NCBI GenBank assembly: GCA_030153215.1
Contig: JASKKA010000008.1
Span: 1 to 38,585 of the forward strand
Length of the DNA stretch: 38,585 nt
Source of the DNA: Trichococcus sp.
GTDB taxonomy: Bacteria > Bacillota > Bacilli > Lactobacillales > Aerococcaceae
Direction of reading: 5' to 3'
Of the stretch, positions 31,001 through 38,585 are shown piece by piece (the stretch's first letter is position 1; every line of letters begins with the position of its first letter). Position numbers and translations under genes: made by a program. Under the pieces are notes generated by a model that saw only the letters and a list, made by a program, of their open reading frames with translations, was not told the origin of the DNA and did not search any database.

Positions 31001-31120
31001 GACAGAGCGGGCTTGGTCCGGTTATCTGAATAAATAGGCCCAAACGGTTAAACGGCTTTTATCGGAACGGGGTTTTTGATATGATAGACATATATGTGTT
31101 CAAAGAAAGGAAAAGTGAAA

Positions 31121-31666
31121 ATGGGTCTGAAAGATATAAAGCTTGGGAAATCGATTGATGAAATTCAAGAGGGGGATTCGTTGACTGTCACCGAAATCAT
31201 CGAAGACAAAGATATTTTGCTGTATCTTGGGTTGACGAATGACGGGAACCCGCTCTATATTCAACATGATTATTCGCAGACGACTCGGTTTCATAAACCG
31301 ATCGTGCCAACCGTATTGTTGGTGGGGATTTTGACGAGCAACGTTTCCAAACATTTACCGGGTCCGGGTTCACATATTGTGGACGTTTCTTTGAATGTGA
31401 TCGAACCGATCTACCATAACAACATGATAACCTTCAACTTTGAAGTGGAGCGCGTGGACGAGCGCCGTGAACAAGTCACAATCAGCGTTGTCGGAACGAA
31501 TATGGATAATGAACGAGTATTGGATGCTGAATTGATCGTAGAGACACCCCGCAAATTGATTTTTGATGAGGCAGAGAACGTGATCATGAACGAGCGAACT
31601 GAAGTCGAGGAGAATGCCGATAAGGTAGTTTATCCTACAACGATGGCAGATGACGATTCAGAATAA
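31121..31666 (+). CDS. MaoC-like hot-dog-fold protein, probably lacking hydratase activity
   Basis: A 181-residue single hot-dog domain. The MaoC hydratase motif (GDxNPLHxD) is recognisable as TNDGNPLYIQHDY (about residues 46-58), but the catalytic His is Tyr, and the later segment reads HKPIVPTVLLVGIL where active members carry PIVHGML. It may bind acyl-CoA or acyl-ACP without hydrating it, or have another role. AAAGGAAAAG precedes ATG 31121; the earlier in-frame ATG at 31094 would overlap it. A C-terminal acidic tail (about 155-181) is unusual. A -10 TATGAT lies at 31080-31085. polA follows after 21 bp. Confidence 0.75.
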   Translation: MGLKDIKLGKSIDEIQEGDSLTVTEIIEDKDILLYLGLTNDGNPLYIQHDYSQTTRFHKPIVPTVLLVGILTSNVSKHLPGPGSHIVDVSLNVIEPIYHNNMITFNFEVERVDERREQVTISVVGTNMDNERVLDAELIVETPRKLIFDEAENVIMNERTEVEENADKVVYPTTMADDDSE

Positions 31667-31687
31667 GCAGAGTTAGGATGTTAACAG

Positions 31688-34339
31688 ATGACTGATAAAA
31701 AGAAAAAATTACTATTGGTGGATGGCAGCAGTGTGGCTTTCAGATCCTTTTTTGGATTGCCGAATCTGGATGGGTTCCGCAACAAAAACGGCTTGCATAC
31801 GAACGCGCTCTACGCCTTCAATAATATATTGGAACGCATCTTCCAGACAGAAGAGCCGACGCATCTGTTGGTAGCATTCGATTCAGGAAAAACGACTTTC
31901 CGCAATGCCCTTTATGGCGACTACAAAGGCGGGCGTGCAAGCATGCCGTCGGAGTTATCCGAACAGTGGCCCTATTTTGGCGTCCTTGTCCATGCCTTTG
32001 GTGGCAAGACGTATGAATTGGTCAATTATGAAGCTGACGATATCATTGGGACTTACTCGCGGATGGCCGATCAAGCCGGCTATGATGTCGTCATCATTTC
32101 AGGCGATAAGGATATGATCCAATTGACGACGGATAATATCCGGGTCGATATCACCGTCAAAGGCGTGTCGGAATTGAAATCCTACACCCCGGACGTCATC
32201 CGTGAAGAATACGGCATCGAACCGAGACAGATCATCGACATGAAAGGTCTGATGGGCGACTCGTCGGATAATTATCCGGGCGTCACTAAAGTAGGCGAGA
32301 AGACTGCTTTGAAACTCTTGACCGAATATGGTTCCATCGAAAATCTATACGAGCATATCGATGAACTGAAGAAAAGCAAGATGAAAGAGAACCTTATCAA
32401 TGATAAAGAGAATGCGTTCATGAGCAAAACTTTGGCTGCAATCGATCTGGACTCGCCGGTGACATTGAAGCTTGATGAACTGGCGGTTGAAGGCAAACAG
32501 ATCGACAAACTGACCGACTTTTACCGCGAAATGGATTTCAATGGCTTCCTGGACAAACTGGGCGTGGCCTCGGAAGACCGCTCGGAATCCTTCGAGGACA
32601 TCCATTTCGAAGTCCTGACCGAGATCCGCCCCGAGCATTTTACGGACCGGATGGCACTGTATGTAGAGATGCTTGAAGACAACTACCATGACGGGAAAAT
32701 CCTCGCAGTCAGCTGGGGAACGGATGAAAAGATTTACACAGCTTCATTAGAAACAGTGCTGGCAAGTGTTGTTTTCAAGGAATGGGCTGAAAATGCCGGA
32801 GCCCATAAAATTGTGTACGACGGCAAACGGACGATGGTCATGCTGCATTACGCCGGTATCGCGCTGGCAGGCATCGACTTTGATATCCTGCTGGCTTCCT
32901 ACATCCTGAATGCGAAGGACAACAGCAAAGATCTTGCGCAAGTCGCCCAGGAATACGGCTACAACGATGTCTCCTTTGATGAGGCCATCTACGGAAAAGG
33001 CGCTAAAACGGCGGTTCCCGAGGATGCAATACTGCATGACCATTTAGCGCGCAAAGTGAAAGCGATCCAGGCGCTGTTTGCCCAATTGAACGCTGAACTG
33101 GAAAGCAACGTGCAAAAAGATTTGTATTACGAAATGGAGCTGCCGTTGTCGTTTGTCTTGGCGCACATGGAAATTCAAGGGATCAAAGTGGAACCGCAGC
33201 GCCTGTTGACCATGAAAGAAGAATTTGCCGGCCGCTTGCTTGAAATCGAAAAAACCATCTATGCCGAGGCGGGTGAGGAGTTCAACATCAACTCACCGAA
33301 GCAGCTGGGTGTCATCCTGTTCGAGAAGATGGGCTTGCCCGCCATCAAAAAGACGAAAACGGGCTATTCGACAGCGGTCGATGTCTTGGAAAAACTGCAG
33401 GCGCAAGCGCCGATCGTGGAGCACATCCTGAATTACCGACAGTTGGCCAAGCTGCAATCCACCTACGTGGAGGGACTCCTGAAATTCATCAAACCGGAAA
33501 CAGGCAAGATCCATACGCGCTATCAACAGACGTTGACGCAGACCGGCCGTTTGAGTTCCGTCGATCCGAACCTGCAGAATATCCCGATCCGGATGGAGGA
33601 AGGCCGGAAAATCAGACAAGCTTTCGTTCCGCAACAAGCAGGTTGGAAGCTGTTCGCCTCCGACTATTCACAAATCGAATTGCGTGTGCTGGCGCATATT
33701 TCCGGGGATGAGCATCTGCGCGAAGCCTTCCTGGAAGGCCAGGATATCCATACTTCGACAGCGATGCGTGTATTCGGCATCGAGAAACCGGAAGACGTCA
33801 CTGCCAATCTGCGCCGACAAGCGAAAGCCGTCAATTTTGGTGTTGTTTATGGCATCAGTGACTACGGTTTGTCCCAAAACCTGAACATCACCCGAAAAGC
33901 TGCTCAAGAATTCATTGACCGTTATTTCGACAAATATCCGGGTGTGAAGCAATTCATGGAGGATATCGTCAAGGAAGCGAAAGAGACTGGTTATGTCGAA
34001 ACGCTGTTCCACAGACGCCGTTACCTGCCTGACATCCATAACCGCAATTTCAATCTGCGCTCCTTTGCCGAACGCACCGCCATCAATTCGCCGATCCAAG
34101 GCACTGCCGCCGACATCATCAAAGTGGCGATGGTCCGGATGGATAAAGTCCTTAAGGAAAAAGGGCTTCAAGCGAATATGTTGTTGCAGGTGCATGATGA
34201 ATTGATCTTCGAATGCCCGGAAGAAGAGATTCCGGTCTTGGAAAAATTGGTGCCGGAAATCATGGAGCATGCAGTCGACTTGGCTGTGCCGCTCAAAGTG
34301 GACAGCAACTCCGGAGATAGCTGGTATGATGCAAAATAA
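31688..34339 (+). CDS. polA: DNA polymerase I
   Basis: An 883-residue enzyme for Okazaki-fragment maturation and repair. The N-terminal 5' nuclease (1-290) has LLVDGSSVAFRSFFG, NYEADDIIGTYS, ISGDKDMIQL and GLMGDSSDNYPGV. The 3'-5' exonuclease domain (about 305-470) lacks the catalytic DxE; the equivalent stretch reads YVEMLEDNYHDG, so no proofreading is expected, as in other Firmicutes. The polymerase domain (about 480-883) has motif A DYSQIELRVLAHIS (Asp659), motif B RRQAKAVNFGVVYGISDYGL and motif C VHDELIFE. It heads a polA-mutM-coaE run with short gaps. Confidence 0.97.
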   Translation: MTDKKKKLLLVDGSSVAFRSFFGLPNLDGFRNKNGLHTNALYAFNNILERIFQTEEPTHLLVAFDSGKTTFRNALYGDYKGGRASMPSELSEQWPYFGVLVHAFGGKTYELVNYEADDIIGTYSRMADQAGYDVVIISGDKDMIQLTTDNIRVDITVKGVSELKSYTPDVIREEYGIEPRQIIDMKGLMGDSSDNYPGVTKVGEKTALKLLTEYGSIENLYEHIDELKKSKMKENLINDKENAFMSKTLAAIDLDSPVTLKLDELAVEGKQIDKLTDFYREMDFNGFLDKLGVASEDRSESFEDIHFEVLTEIRPEHFTDRMALYVEMLEDNYHDGKILAVSWGTDEKIYTASLETVLASVVFKEWAENAGAHKIVYDGKRTMVMLHYAGIALAGIDFDILLASYILNAKDNSKDLAQVAQEYGYNDVSFDEAIYGKGAKTAVPEDAILHDHLARKVKAIQALFAQLNAELESNVQKDLYYEMELPLSFVLAHMEIQGIKVEPQRLLTMKEEFAGRLLEIEKTIYAEAGEEFNINSPKQLGVILFEKMGLPAIKKTKTGYSTAVDVLEKLQAQAPIVEHILNYRQLAKLQSTYVEGLLKFIKPETGKIHTRYQQTLTQTGRLSSVDPNLQNIPIRMEEGRKIRQAFVPQQAGWKLFASDYSQIELRVLAHISGDEHLREAFLEGQDIHTSTAMRVFGIEKPEDVTANLRRQAKAVNFGVVYGISDYGLSQNLNITRKAAQEFIDRYFDKYPGVKQFMEDIVKEAKETGYVETLFHRRRYLPDIHNRNFNLRSFAERTAINSPIQGTAADIIKVAMVRMDKVLKEKGLQANMLLQVHDELIFECPEEEIPVLEKLVPEIMEHAVDLAVPLKVDSNSGDSWYDAK

Positions 34340-34375
34340 ACAAGGAACAAACCGATAAATGAAAGGGGCCTGCTT

Positions 34376-35260
34376 ATGCCGGAATTACCAGAAGTAGAAA
34401 CCATCCGCAAAGGACTCATCAACCTTGTCGGAGGAGCCGTCATCATAGATGTAGCCGTCTTTTGGGATCGTATGATCACGCCGCCTTTCTCCACGGAACG
34501 TTTCAAGACGGTTCTGCGGGGGGAGCAGATCCACACCATCGAACGCCGCGGCAAGTATCTGATCTTTTTGTTGGACCACTGGGCGATGATTTCCCATCAG
34601 CGGATGGAAGGCAAATATGAGGTCAGCGAAGCCGGTGAACCGATCAAGAAGCATACGCATGTCATTTTTTATCTCGCCGATGGCCGCCAATTGCGTTACC
34701 TTGATGTGCGCAAGTTCGGTAAATTTACGTTGTTGCCGATCGAAAAGCGGGATGAGTATGAACCTTTCAAAAAAATGGGGCCGGAACCGACCGCGGATTT
34801 CTTCAAATTGAGCAAATTCAAAAAGGATCTTTCCAAGTCGCATCGCGCAATCAAAGCGGTCATCCTGGACCAGAATATTGTGGCCGGCGTCGGGAACATT
34901 TATGCGGATGAATCACTTTTCCAAGCTAAAATCCATCCCCTGCAAGCCGCCGATACAATCGGCCCGGCTGCAGCCAAAAGGCTGCATGAAGCCGTCATGG
35001 ATGTGATCAGTAGATCAGTGGAGGCCGGAGGGTCGACGATCCGGACCTACAAAAATACGTTAGGAGAGGCCGGTAAATTCCAAGTCTCTCTTGCCGTTTA
35101 CGGTCAAATCGGGCAACCTTGTCCGAACTGTGGTCATCCGATCGAAAAGATAAGGGTTGCACAGCGAGGAACGCATTATTGTCCGCATTGTCAACAACTG
35201 CCGAAGACGCGTTCAAAGGCACCAGACATCACTGATATTGCCTACAAAGGGGCGAAATAA
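34376..35260 (+). CDS. mutM: Formamidopyrimidine-DNA glycosylase MutM (Fpg)
   Basis: A 294-residue base-excision enzyme removing 8-oxoguanine and FaPy lesions, with AP-lyase activity. The N-terminal MPELPEVETIRKGL supplies the catalytic Pro and Glu, and the Lys in RRGKYLIF is the conserved beta-elimination residue. Helix-two-turn-helix motif: DQNIVAGVGNIYADESLF. The zinc finger CPNCGHPIEKIRVAQRGTHYCPHC ends the protein. AAAGGGGCC lies before the ATG. It sits 37 bp behind polA and 6 bp ahead of coaE. Confidence 0.97.
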   Translation: MPELPEVETIRKGLINLVGGAVIIDVAVFWDRMITPPFSTERFKTVLRGEQIHTIERRGKYLIFLLDHWAMISHQRMEGKYEVSEAGEPIKKHTHVIFYLADGRQLRYLDVRKFGKFTLLPIEKRDEYEPFKKMGPEPTADFFKLSKFKKDLSKSHRAIKAVILDQNIVAGVGNIYADESLFQAKIHPLQAADTIGPAAAKRLHEAVMDVISRSVEAGGSTIRTYKNTLGEAGKFQVSLAVYGQIGQPCPNCGHPIEKIRVAQRGTHYCPHCQQLPKTRSKAPDITDIAYKGAK

Positions 35261-35266
35261 ACGAAC

Positions 35267-35866
35267 ATGAGCTATATATTAGGACTTACAGGAAGCATCG
35301 CTACAGGGAAATCGACTGTAGCGAAGCTGTTTTTGTCTGCGGGCATTCCGGTTGTCGATGCAGACTTAGGAGCAAGGGCTGTCGTTCTTCCGGGTGCACC
35401 AGGGTTAGCGGACATCATCGAACATTTTGGGGAAGCCTATCTGCTGTCTGATGGTACGTTGGATCGCAAACGTTTGGGAGCGCTGATCTTTTCGGATAGG
35501 GAGAAGCGTAAAGAACTGGATGTGTTGCTGAAGGAGCGCATCAATGATTGGATACAGGCAGAAAAAGAGCGTTATATTTCGGAAGGGCACAAACTGATTG
35601 TGCTGGATATCCCATTGCTGTACGAAGGCGGGTATGAGGACAGTTGCGATGCTGTGATGGTCGTCTATGTTCCAGAAGAACTTCAAGTGCAAAGGCTGAT
35701 GAGCCGCAACCATTTGGATGCGGATGAAGCTACCCGGAGGATGCAAAGTCAGCTATCGATCGAGAAGAAAAAAGAACTGGCTGACTTTGTCATCGACAAT
35801 TCCGGAACAATTGAAGAAACAAAAAAACAAGTCAACGATTGGCTGCTCAAACATAGAACTGTGTAG
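35267..35866 (+). CDS. coaE: Dephospho-CoA kinase CoaE
   Basis: A 199-residue P-loop kinase for the last step of coenzyme A synthesis. P-loop GLTGSIATGKST (residues 6-17). VVDADLGARAVV holds the conserved Asp of the CoA site, and IPLLYEGGYEDSCDAVMVVYVPEELQVQRLMSRN gives the lid and adenine regions. The start is 6 bp after mutM, using GGGGCG as RBS. Length is normal. Confidence 0.95.
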   Translation: MSYILGLTGSIATGKSTVAKLFLSAGIPVVDADLGARAVVLPGAPGLADIIEHFGEAYLLSDGTLDRKRLGALIFSDREKRKELDVLLKERINDWIQAEKERYISEGHKLIVLDIPLLYEGGYEDSCDAVMVVYVPEELQVQRLMSRNHLDADEATRRMQSQLSIEKKKELADFVIDNSGTIEETKKQVNDWLLKHRTV

Positions 35867-35916
35867 CCTGAAAGTGCCATAAAGACCATCTTTTCAAGTT
35901 TTTTGAGCCACAAGTA

Positions 35917-35925
35917 TGTTATAAT
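35917..35925 (+). promoter_or_regulatory. Extended -10 promoter of nrdR-dnaB-dnaI
   Basis: TGT TATAAT in the 95-bp gap after coaE; the -35 is weak. Transcription would start near 35932. Confidence 0.6.
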
Positions 35926-35961
35926 GAAGCGATAATAAACGAAAGAAAAGGGGGAAAGCCG

Positions 35962-36507
35962 ATGCAATGCCCAAAATGTCACTATCACGGATCGCGTGTT
36001 GTCGATAGTCGTCCGGCTGATGACGGGAAAGCCATCCGCCGCCGTCGCGAATGCGAACAATGCCATTTCCGTTTCACTACATTCGAAAGGATCGAGCAAA
36101 CACCGTTGCTTGTCATCAAAAAAAATGGCGCGCGCGAAGAATTCAGCCGTGAAAAGTTGTTGCGGGGATTGATCCGCTCCTGCGAAAAACGGCCGATCGC
36201 CCTTGAACAGCTGGAGACTGTCGTCAATGAGGTGGAAGCCGAAATCCGAGCGCTCGGAGAAAACGAAGTATCCAGCATCGTCATCGGGGAATACGTCATG
36301 GACAAGTTGGCCAAAATTGATGATGTCGCCTACATCCGTTTCGCAAGTGTTTACCGCCAATTTTCGGACCGGAAAACCTTCCTTGATGAATTGAAGAATA
36401 TGGAGAAGAAAAAAGCCGAACAAGCGGCTGCTGAAGCTTCAGACATCCAACCATCCGATGCTCCTCCCCACGAGGCAGCCCCCGGAAAGGAAGACAATGA
36501 ACAATGA
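35962..36507 (+). CDS. nrdR: Transcriptional repressor NrdR
   Basis: A repressor of ribonucleotide reductase operons that senses ATP/dATP. The N-terminal zinc ribbon is [15 protein letters not shown]...[13 protein letters not shown] (residues 3-45). An ATP-cone domain spans about 49-139 ([29 protein letters not shown], then [10 protein letters not shown]). At 181 residues it is about 25-30 longer than usual because of a low-complexity tail ([20 protein letters not shown]). Its stop overlaps the dnaB start by 4 bp (ATGA), so the replication-initiation genes are translated in coupling with it. This nrdR-dnaB-dnaI order is common in Firmicutes. Confidence 0.96.
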   Translation: MQCPKCHYHGSRVVDSRPADDGKAIRRRRECEQCHFRFTTFERIEQTPLLVIKKNGAREEFSREKLLRGLIRSCEKRPIALEQLETVVNEVEAEIRALGENEVSSIVIGEYVMDKLAKIDDVAYIRFASVYRQFSDRKTFLDELKNMEKKKAEQAAAEASDIQPSDAPPHEAAPGKEDNEQ

Positions 36508-37937
36508 GTTATCCATGGCAAAATATAAGTCCTAAGGATGCTTTCAGAGCAAGCCAGACGAACTTAATTTCCGATGTGGACCGCAAAATCCTGACGCAAT
36601 TGTATCAGCCCATCATCGGGCCGCAAGCGTTCAGCCTTTATTTGACGCTGCTTGCGGAGATTCCGCAGGAGAGCTATTGGAGCAAGGAGTTGCTTCACAC
36701 CGAATTATTGGCTCTATCAAACAGCGGAATCCAAGAGTTCTATCAAGCGCGCGTGAAATTGGAAGGGATCGGTTTGCTGAAGACATTTCTGGTAAACGAG
36801 CCTGAGAAGCAATACCTTTACGAATTGCAGCAGCCGCTGTCCAGTTATGCTTTTTTCAGTGATGACCTGATGGGGTTGCTGTTGTACGAAAAAGTCGGCG
36901 AACGGAAATACCGTGAGTTGCAGCAACGGTTCAGTCGGCAAGTCCGCGACCTAAATAATGCGGAAAATATTACCAAGTCCTTTTTGGATGTTTTTTCTTT
37001 CTCGGAAAGCGCCTTTACGGAGCAAGCGCGGATGCGGCAGAACGATAATACGTTGTTGGGTGATAATGCGGCAAGTCTGCCCGTTATCGAGAATGATAGT
37101 TTTGACTTCTCGTTTTTCCGGCAGTTGTTGAACAAACAATTTGTTAAACGCGAATCCATCACAAAGGAATTGGAGCACACAATCACTATCCTCTACACCT
37201 TGTATGGTTGCGACGAACTTCAGATGGCCCAGTTTATTCTGGAGGCCGCCGATATCGAATCCGGCAAAGTAGACGGAGAAACGCTCAAGAACATTGTGTC
37301 TGCTGCCTATGAACAGCGACACAGCAATCGTTTGGAAGTTAAGGACAAAGTCACTCAGAGCATCCAACTGGCTAAAGATACTGAAAAAGGCCGGGAACAA
37401 AAATTGATCCAGGCACGCTTTTCCAGTGAAGAGATCTCGTTCATCAAGGCGTGTGAACAATTGACGCCGCATCAATTTTTGACGAGCATCAAAAAGCAGA
37501 AAGGCGGCATCGTGACCGCTTCGGAGACGCAATTGCTGCGCACGCTGATGGAGAAGGCCGATTTCAAGCCGGGTGTGCTCAATGTGCTGACGCACTATGT
37601 GTTGGTCATCCTCAACAATCCGCATCTTTCCAAGGCCTATGTGGAAGCCATCGCAAACGATTGGCTGCAGGATGGTGTCGATTCGCCGGAAAAAGCGTTG
37701 GCGAAAGCAAAACAATTCGCCGGCGAGATGAAAGCGAAAGCTGAGAAGCGGGCAGCCAGCCGAACAACCGCGAAGAATTACGGGAAAACGGTGGCGCGCA
37801 AGAAAGAAAACTTGCCGGATTGGGCTAAAGATGAGCAAAAAGCGGTTGTGGAAACACCGCTGACGCCGGAAGCGCAACAAAAATTGAATGAACGCATCAA
37901 AAAATTAAAAAGTAGCGGAAAGGCAGGGGATGAGTGA
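36504..37937 (+). CDS. dnaB: Replication initiation/membrane attachment protein DnaB
   Basis: The 477-residue Firmicutes DnaB (not the helicase), which with DnaD and DnaI loads the replicative helicase at oriC and at stalled forks. The N-terminal winged-helix part ([30 protein letters not shown]) and the C-terminal DnaB_2/DnaD-like domain (about 310-410; [50 protein letters not shown]) are clear. The tail is basic. The stop overlaps the dnaI start by one base (TGATG). Confidence 0.93.
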   Translation: MSYPWQNISPKDAFRASQTNLISDVDRKILTQLYQPIIGPQAFSLYLTLLAEIPQESYWSKELLHTELLALSNSGIQEFYQARVKLEGIGLLKTFLVNEPEKQYLYELQQPLSSYAFFSDDLMGLLLYEKVGERKYRELQQRFSRQVRDLNNAENITKSFLDVFSFSESAFTEQARMRQNDNTLLGDNAASLPVIENDSFDFSFFRQLLNKQFVKRESITKELEHTITILYTLYGCDELQMAQFILEAADIESGKVDGETLKNIVSAAYEQRHSNRLEVKDKVTQSIQLAKDTEKGREQKLIQARFSSEEISFIKACEQLTPHQFLTSIKKQKGGIVTASETQLLRTLMEKADFKPGVLNVLTHYVLVILNNPHLSKAYVEAIANDWLQDGVDSPEKALAKAKQFAGEMKAKAEKRAASRTTAKNYGKTVARKKENLPDWAKDEQKAVVETPLTPEAQQKLNERIKKLKSSGKAGDE

Positions 37938-38585
37938 TGGATCATATCGGAAGAGCATTTTACAAATATATGAATAATCCCGAGGAAAGAATCGCAGAAT
38001 CCCGGTTATGAGCCGAACCTCGTCTTGAATGCCGGTTACATAGATGTCGTCTATACACCGACGGACGAGACAATGGCGAGGGAAAAAGAAAAGGAATTGC
38101 GGAGCCGGGTCCATTCCATGTCGATGCCGAAGGATGTCCGTACGGCGACGTTGGAGCGGTTTGTCCAATCAAACGAGCGGATGCCCGCCATTCTGGAGTC
38201 GTTGAATTTTATTGATTCATTCAATGGGAATCCGAAAGAGCATCACCAAGCTTTGTATTTCTACGGGCCTTTCGGAGTAGGGAAATCTTATCTGCTTGGT
38301 GCGATTGCGCATGAATTGGCGATGGGGGGCCATCTGACGACATTGATGCATTATCCGACCTTCACGATGGAGATGAAGCAGGCAATCCAGAGCAACACGG
38401 TCAACGAAAAGATCGATGCCGTGAAGAAGGCGGAAATCCTGATGCTGGACGACATCGGAGCGGAAGCCAACTCCACCTGGATCCGCGATGAAGTGCTCGG
38501 TGTCATCCTTCAGTACCGGATGCAGGAAGACTTGCCGACCTTCTTCAGTTCCAACTTTACGATGCAGCAGTTGGAGGAACATTTG
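37937..38585 (+). pseudogene. dnaI: DnaI helicase loader, internally deleted and out of frame, cut by window end
   Basis: From ATG 37937 the product begins [24 protein letters not shown] and stops at 38009 (TGA 38009-38011). From 37974 the +1 frame is open and reads NPGYEPNLVLNAGYIDVVYT, then an intact AAA+ part: YFYGPFGVGKSYLLGAIAHEL (Walker A) and EILMLDDIGAEANSTWIRDEV (Walker B), with FFSSNFTMQQLEEHL at the window edge. Compared with the DnaI family, about 50-60 residues between the first helix and the NxxGY-NLVLN segment are missing, including the zinc-ligand region, and the join is out of frame. Reinitiation at ATG 38073 would give only the ATPase domain. The gene is normally essential, so an assembly error is possible. 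Confidence 0.75.

Overview
The window is a stretch of low-to-mid GC Firmicutes chromosome. Gene content and order fit Lactobacillales, and Carnobacteriaceae such as Trichococcus or a relative is my best guess. That guess is an inference from synteny (yheA-yhaO-yhaN-yhaM-prsA, hit/ecsAB, ytmP-trmB, ytoP-ytpP-ytpR-murC, polA-mutM-coaE-nrdR-dnaB-dnaI) and from protein style; no search was run. Almost everything is housekeeping: RNA modification, cell wall synthesis, DNA and RNA nucleases, protein secretion, DNA replication.

Layout. 1-1410: an IS3-family (IS150-like) insertion sequence that truncates a yhgE/pip gene, which is co-transcribed behind an Rrf2-type regulator. 2.5-9.2 kb: a small heat-shock protein, rlmA, a queG-trmL wobble-base modification operon behind a predicted attenuator, a phosphohexomutase, and a CNNM/CorC-type transporter with a long structured leader. 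9.5-12.3 kb: a class A penicillin-binding protein, followed by about 740 bp of non-coding DNA filled with two kinds of tandem palindromic repeat. 12.4-18 kb: yheA, yhaO, yhaN, yhaM (Mre11-like, Rad50-like and exoribonuclease proteins). 18-18.3 kb: a second array of palindromic repeats with an exact 52-bp period. 18.4-25 kb: prsA, an aldo/keto reductase divergent from a MarR regulator, ytxH-hit divergent from ecsAB, a possible 41-residue small protein, and ytmP. 25-31 kb: trmB, a small membrane protein, an M42 aminopeptidase, ytpP, ytpR, what looks like a frameshifted remnant of sftA, and murC. 31-38.6 kb: a MaoC-like protein, polA, mutM, coaE, nrdR, dnaB and the start of dnaI.

Most notable points. 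(1) The intergenic repeat families: 52-bp-period arrays at two loci, and about 122-bp tandem units whose stems differ in sequence yet still pair while the loop and internal-loop bases are conserved. (2) dnaI, normally essential, has lost about 50-60 codons of its N-terminal domain and is out of frame at the junction. (3) The position normally held by sftA carries only a frameshifted N-terminal piece. (4) A mutually exclusive antiterminator/terminator pair lies upstream of queG. (5) A hairpin sits between the Shine-Dalgarno sequence and the start codon of the CNNM gene. All structures were folded by eye and all functional statements come from motif recognition.
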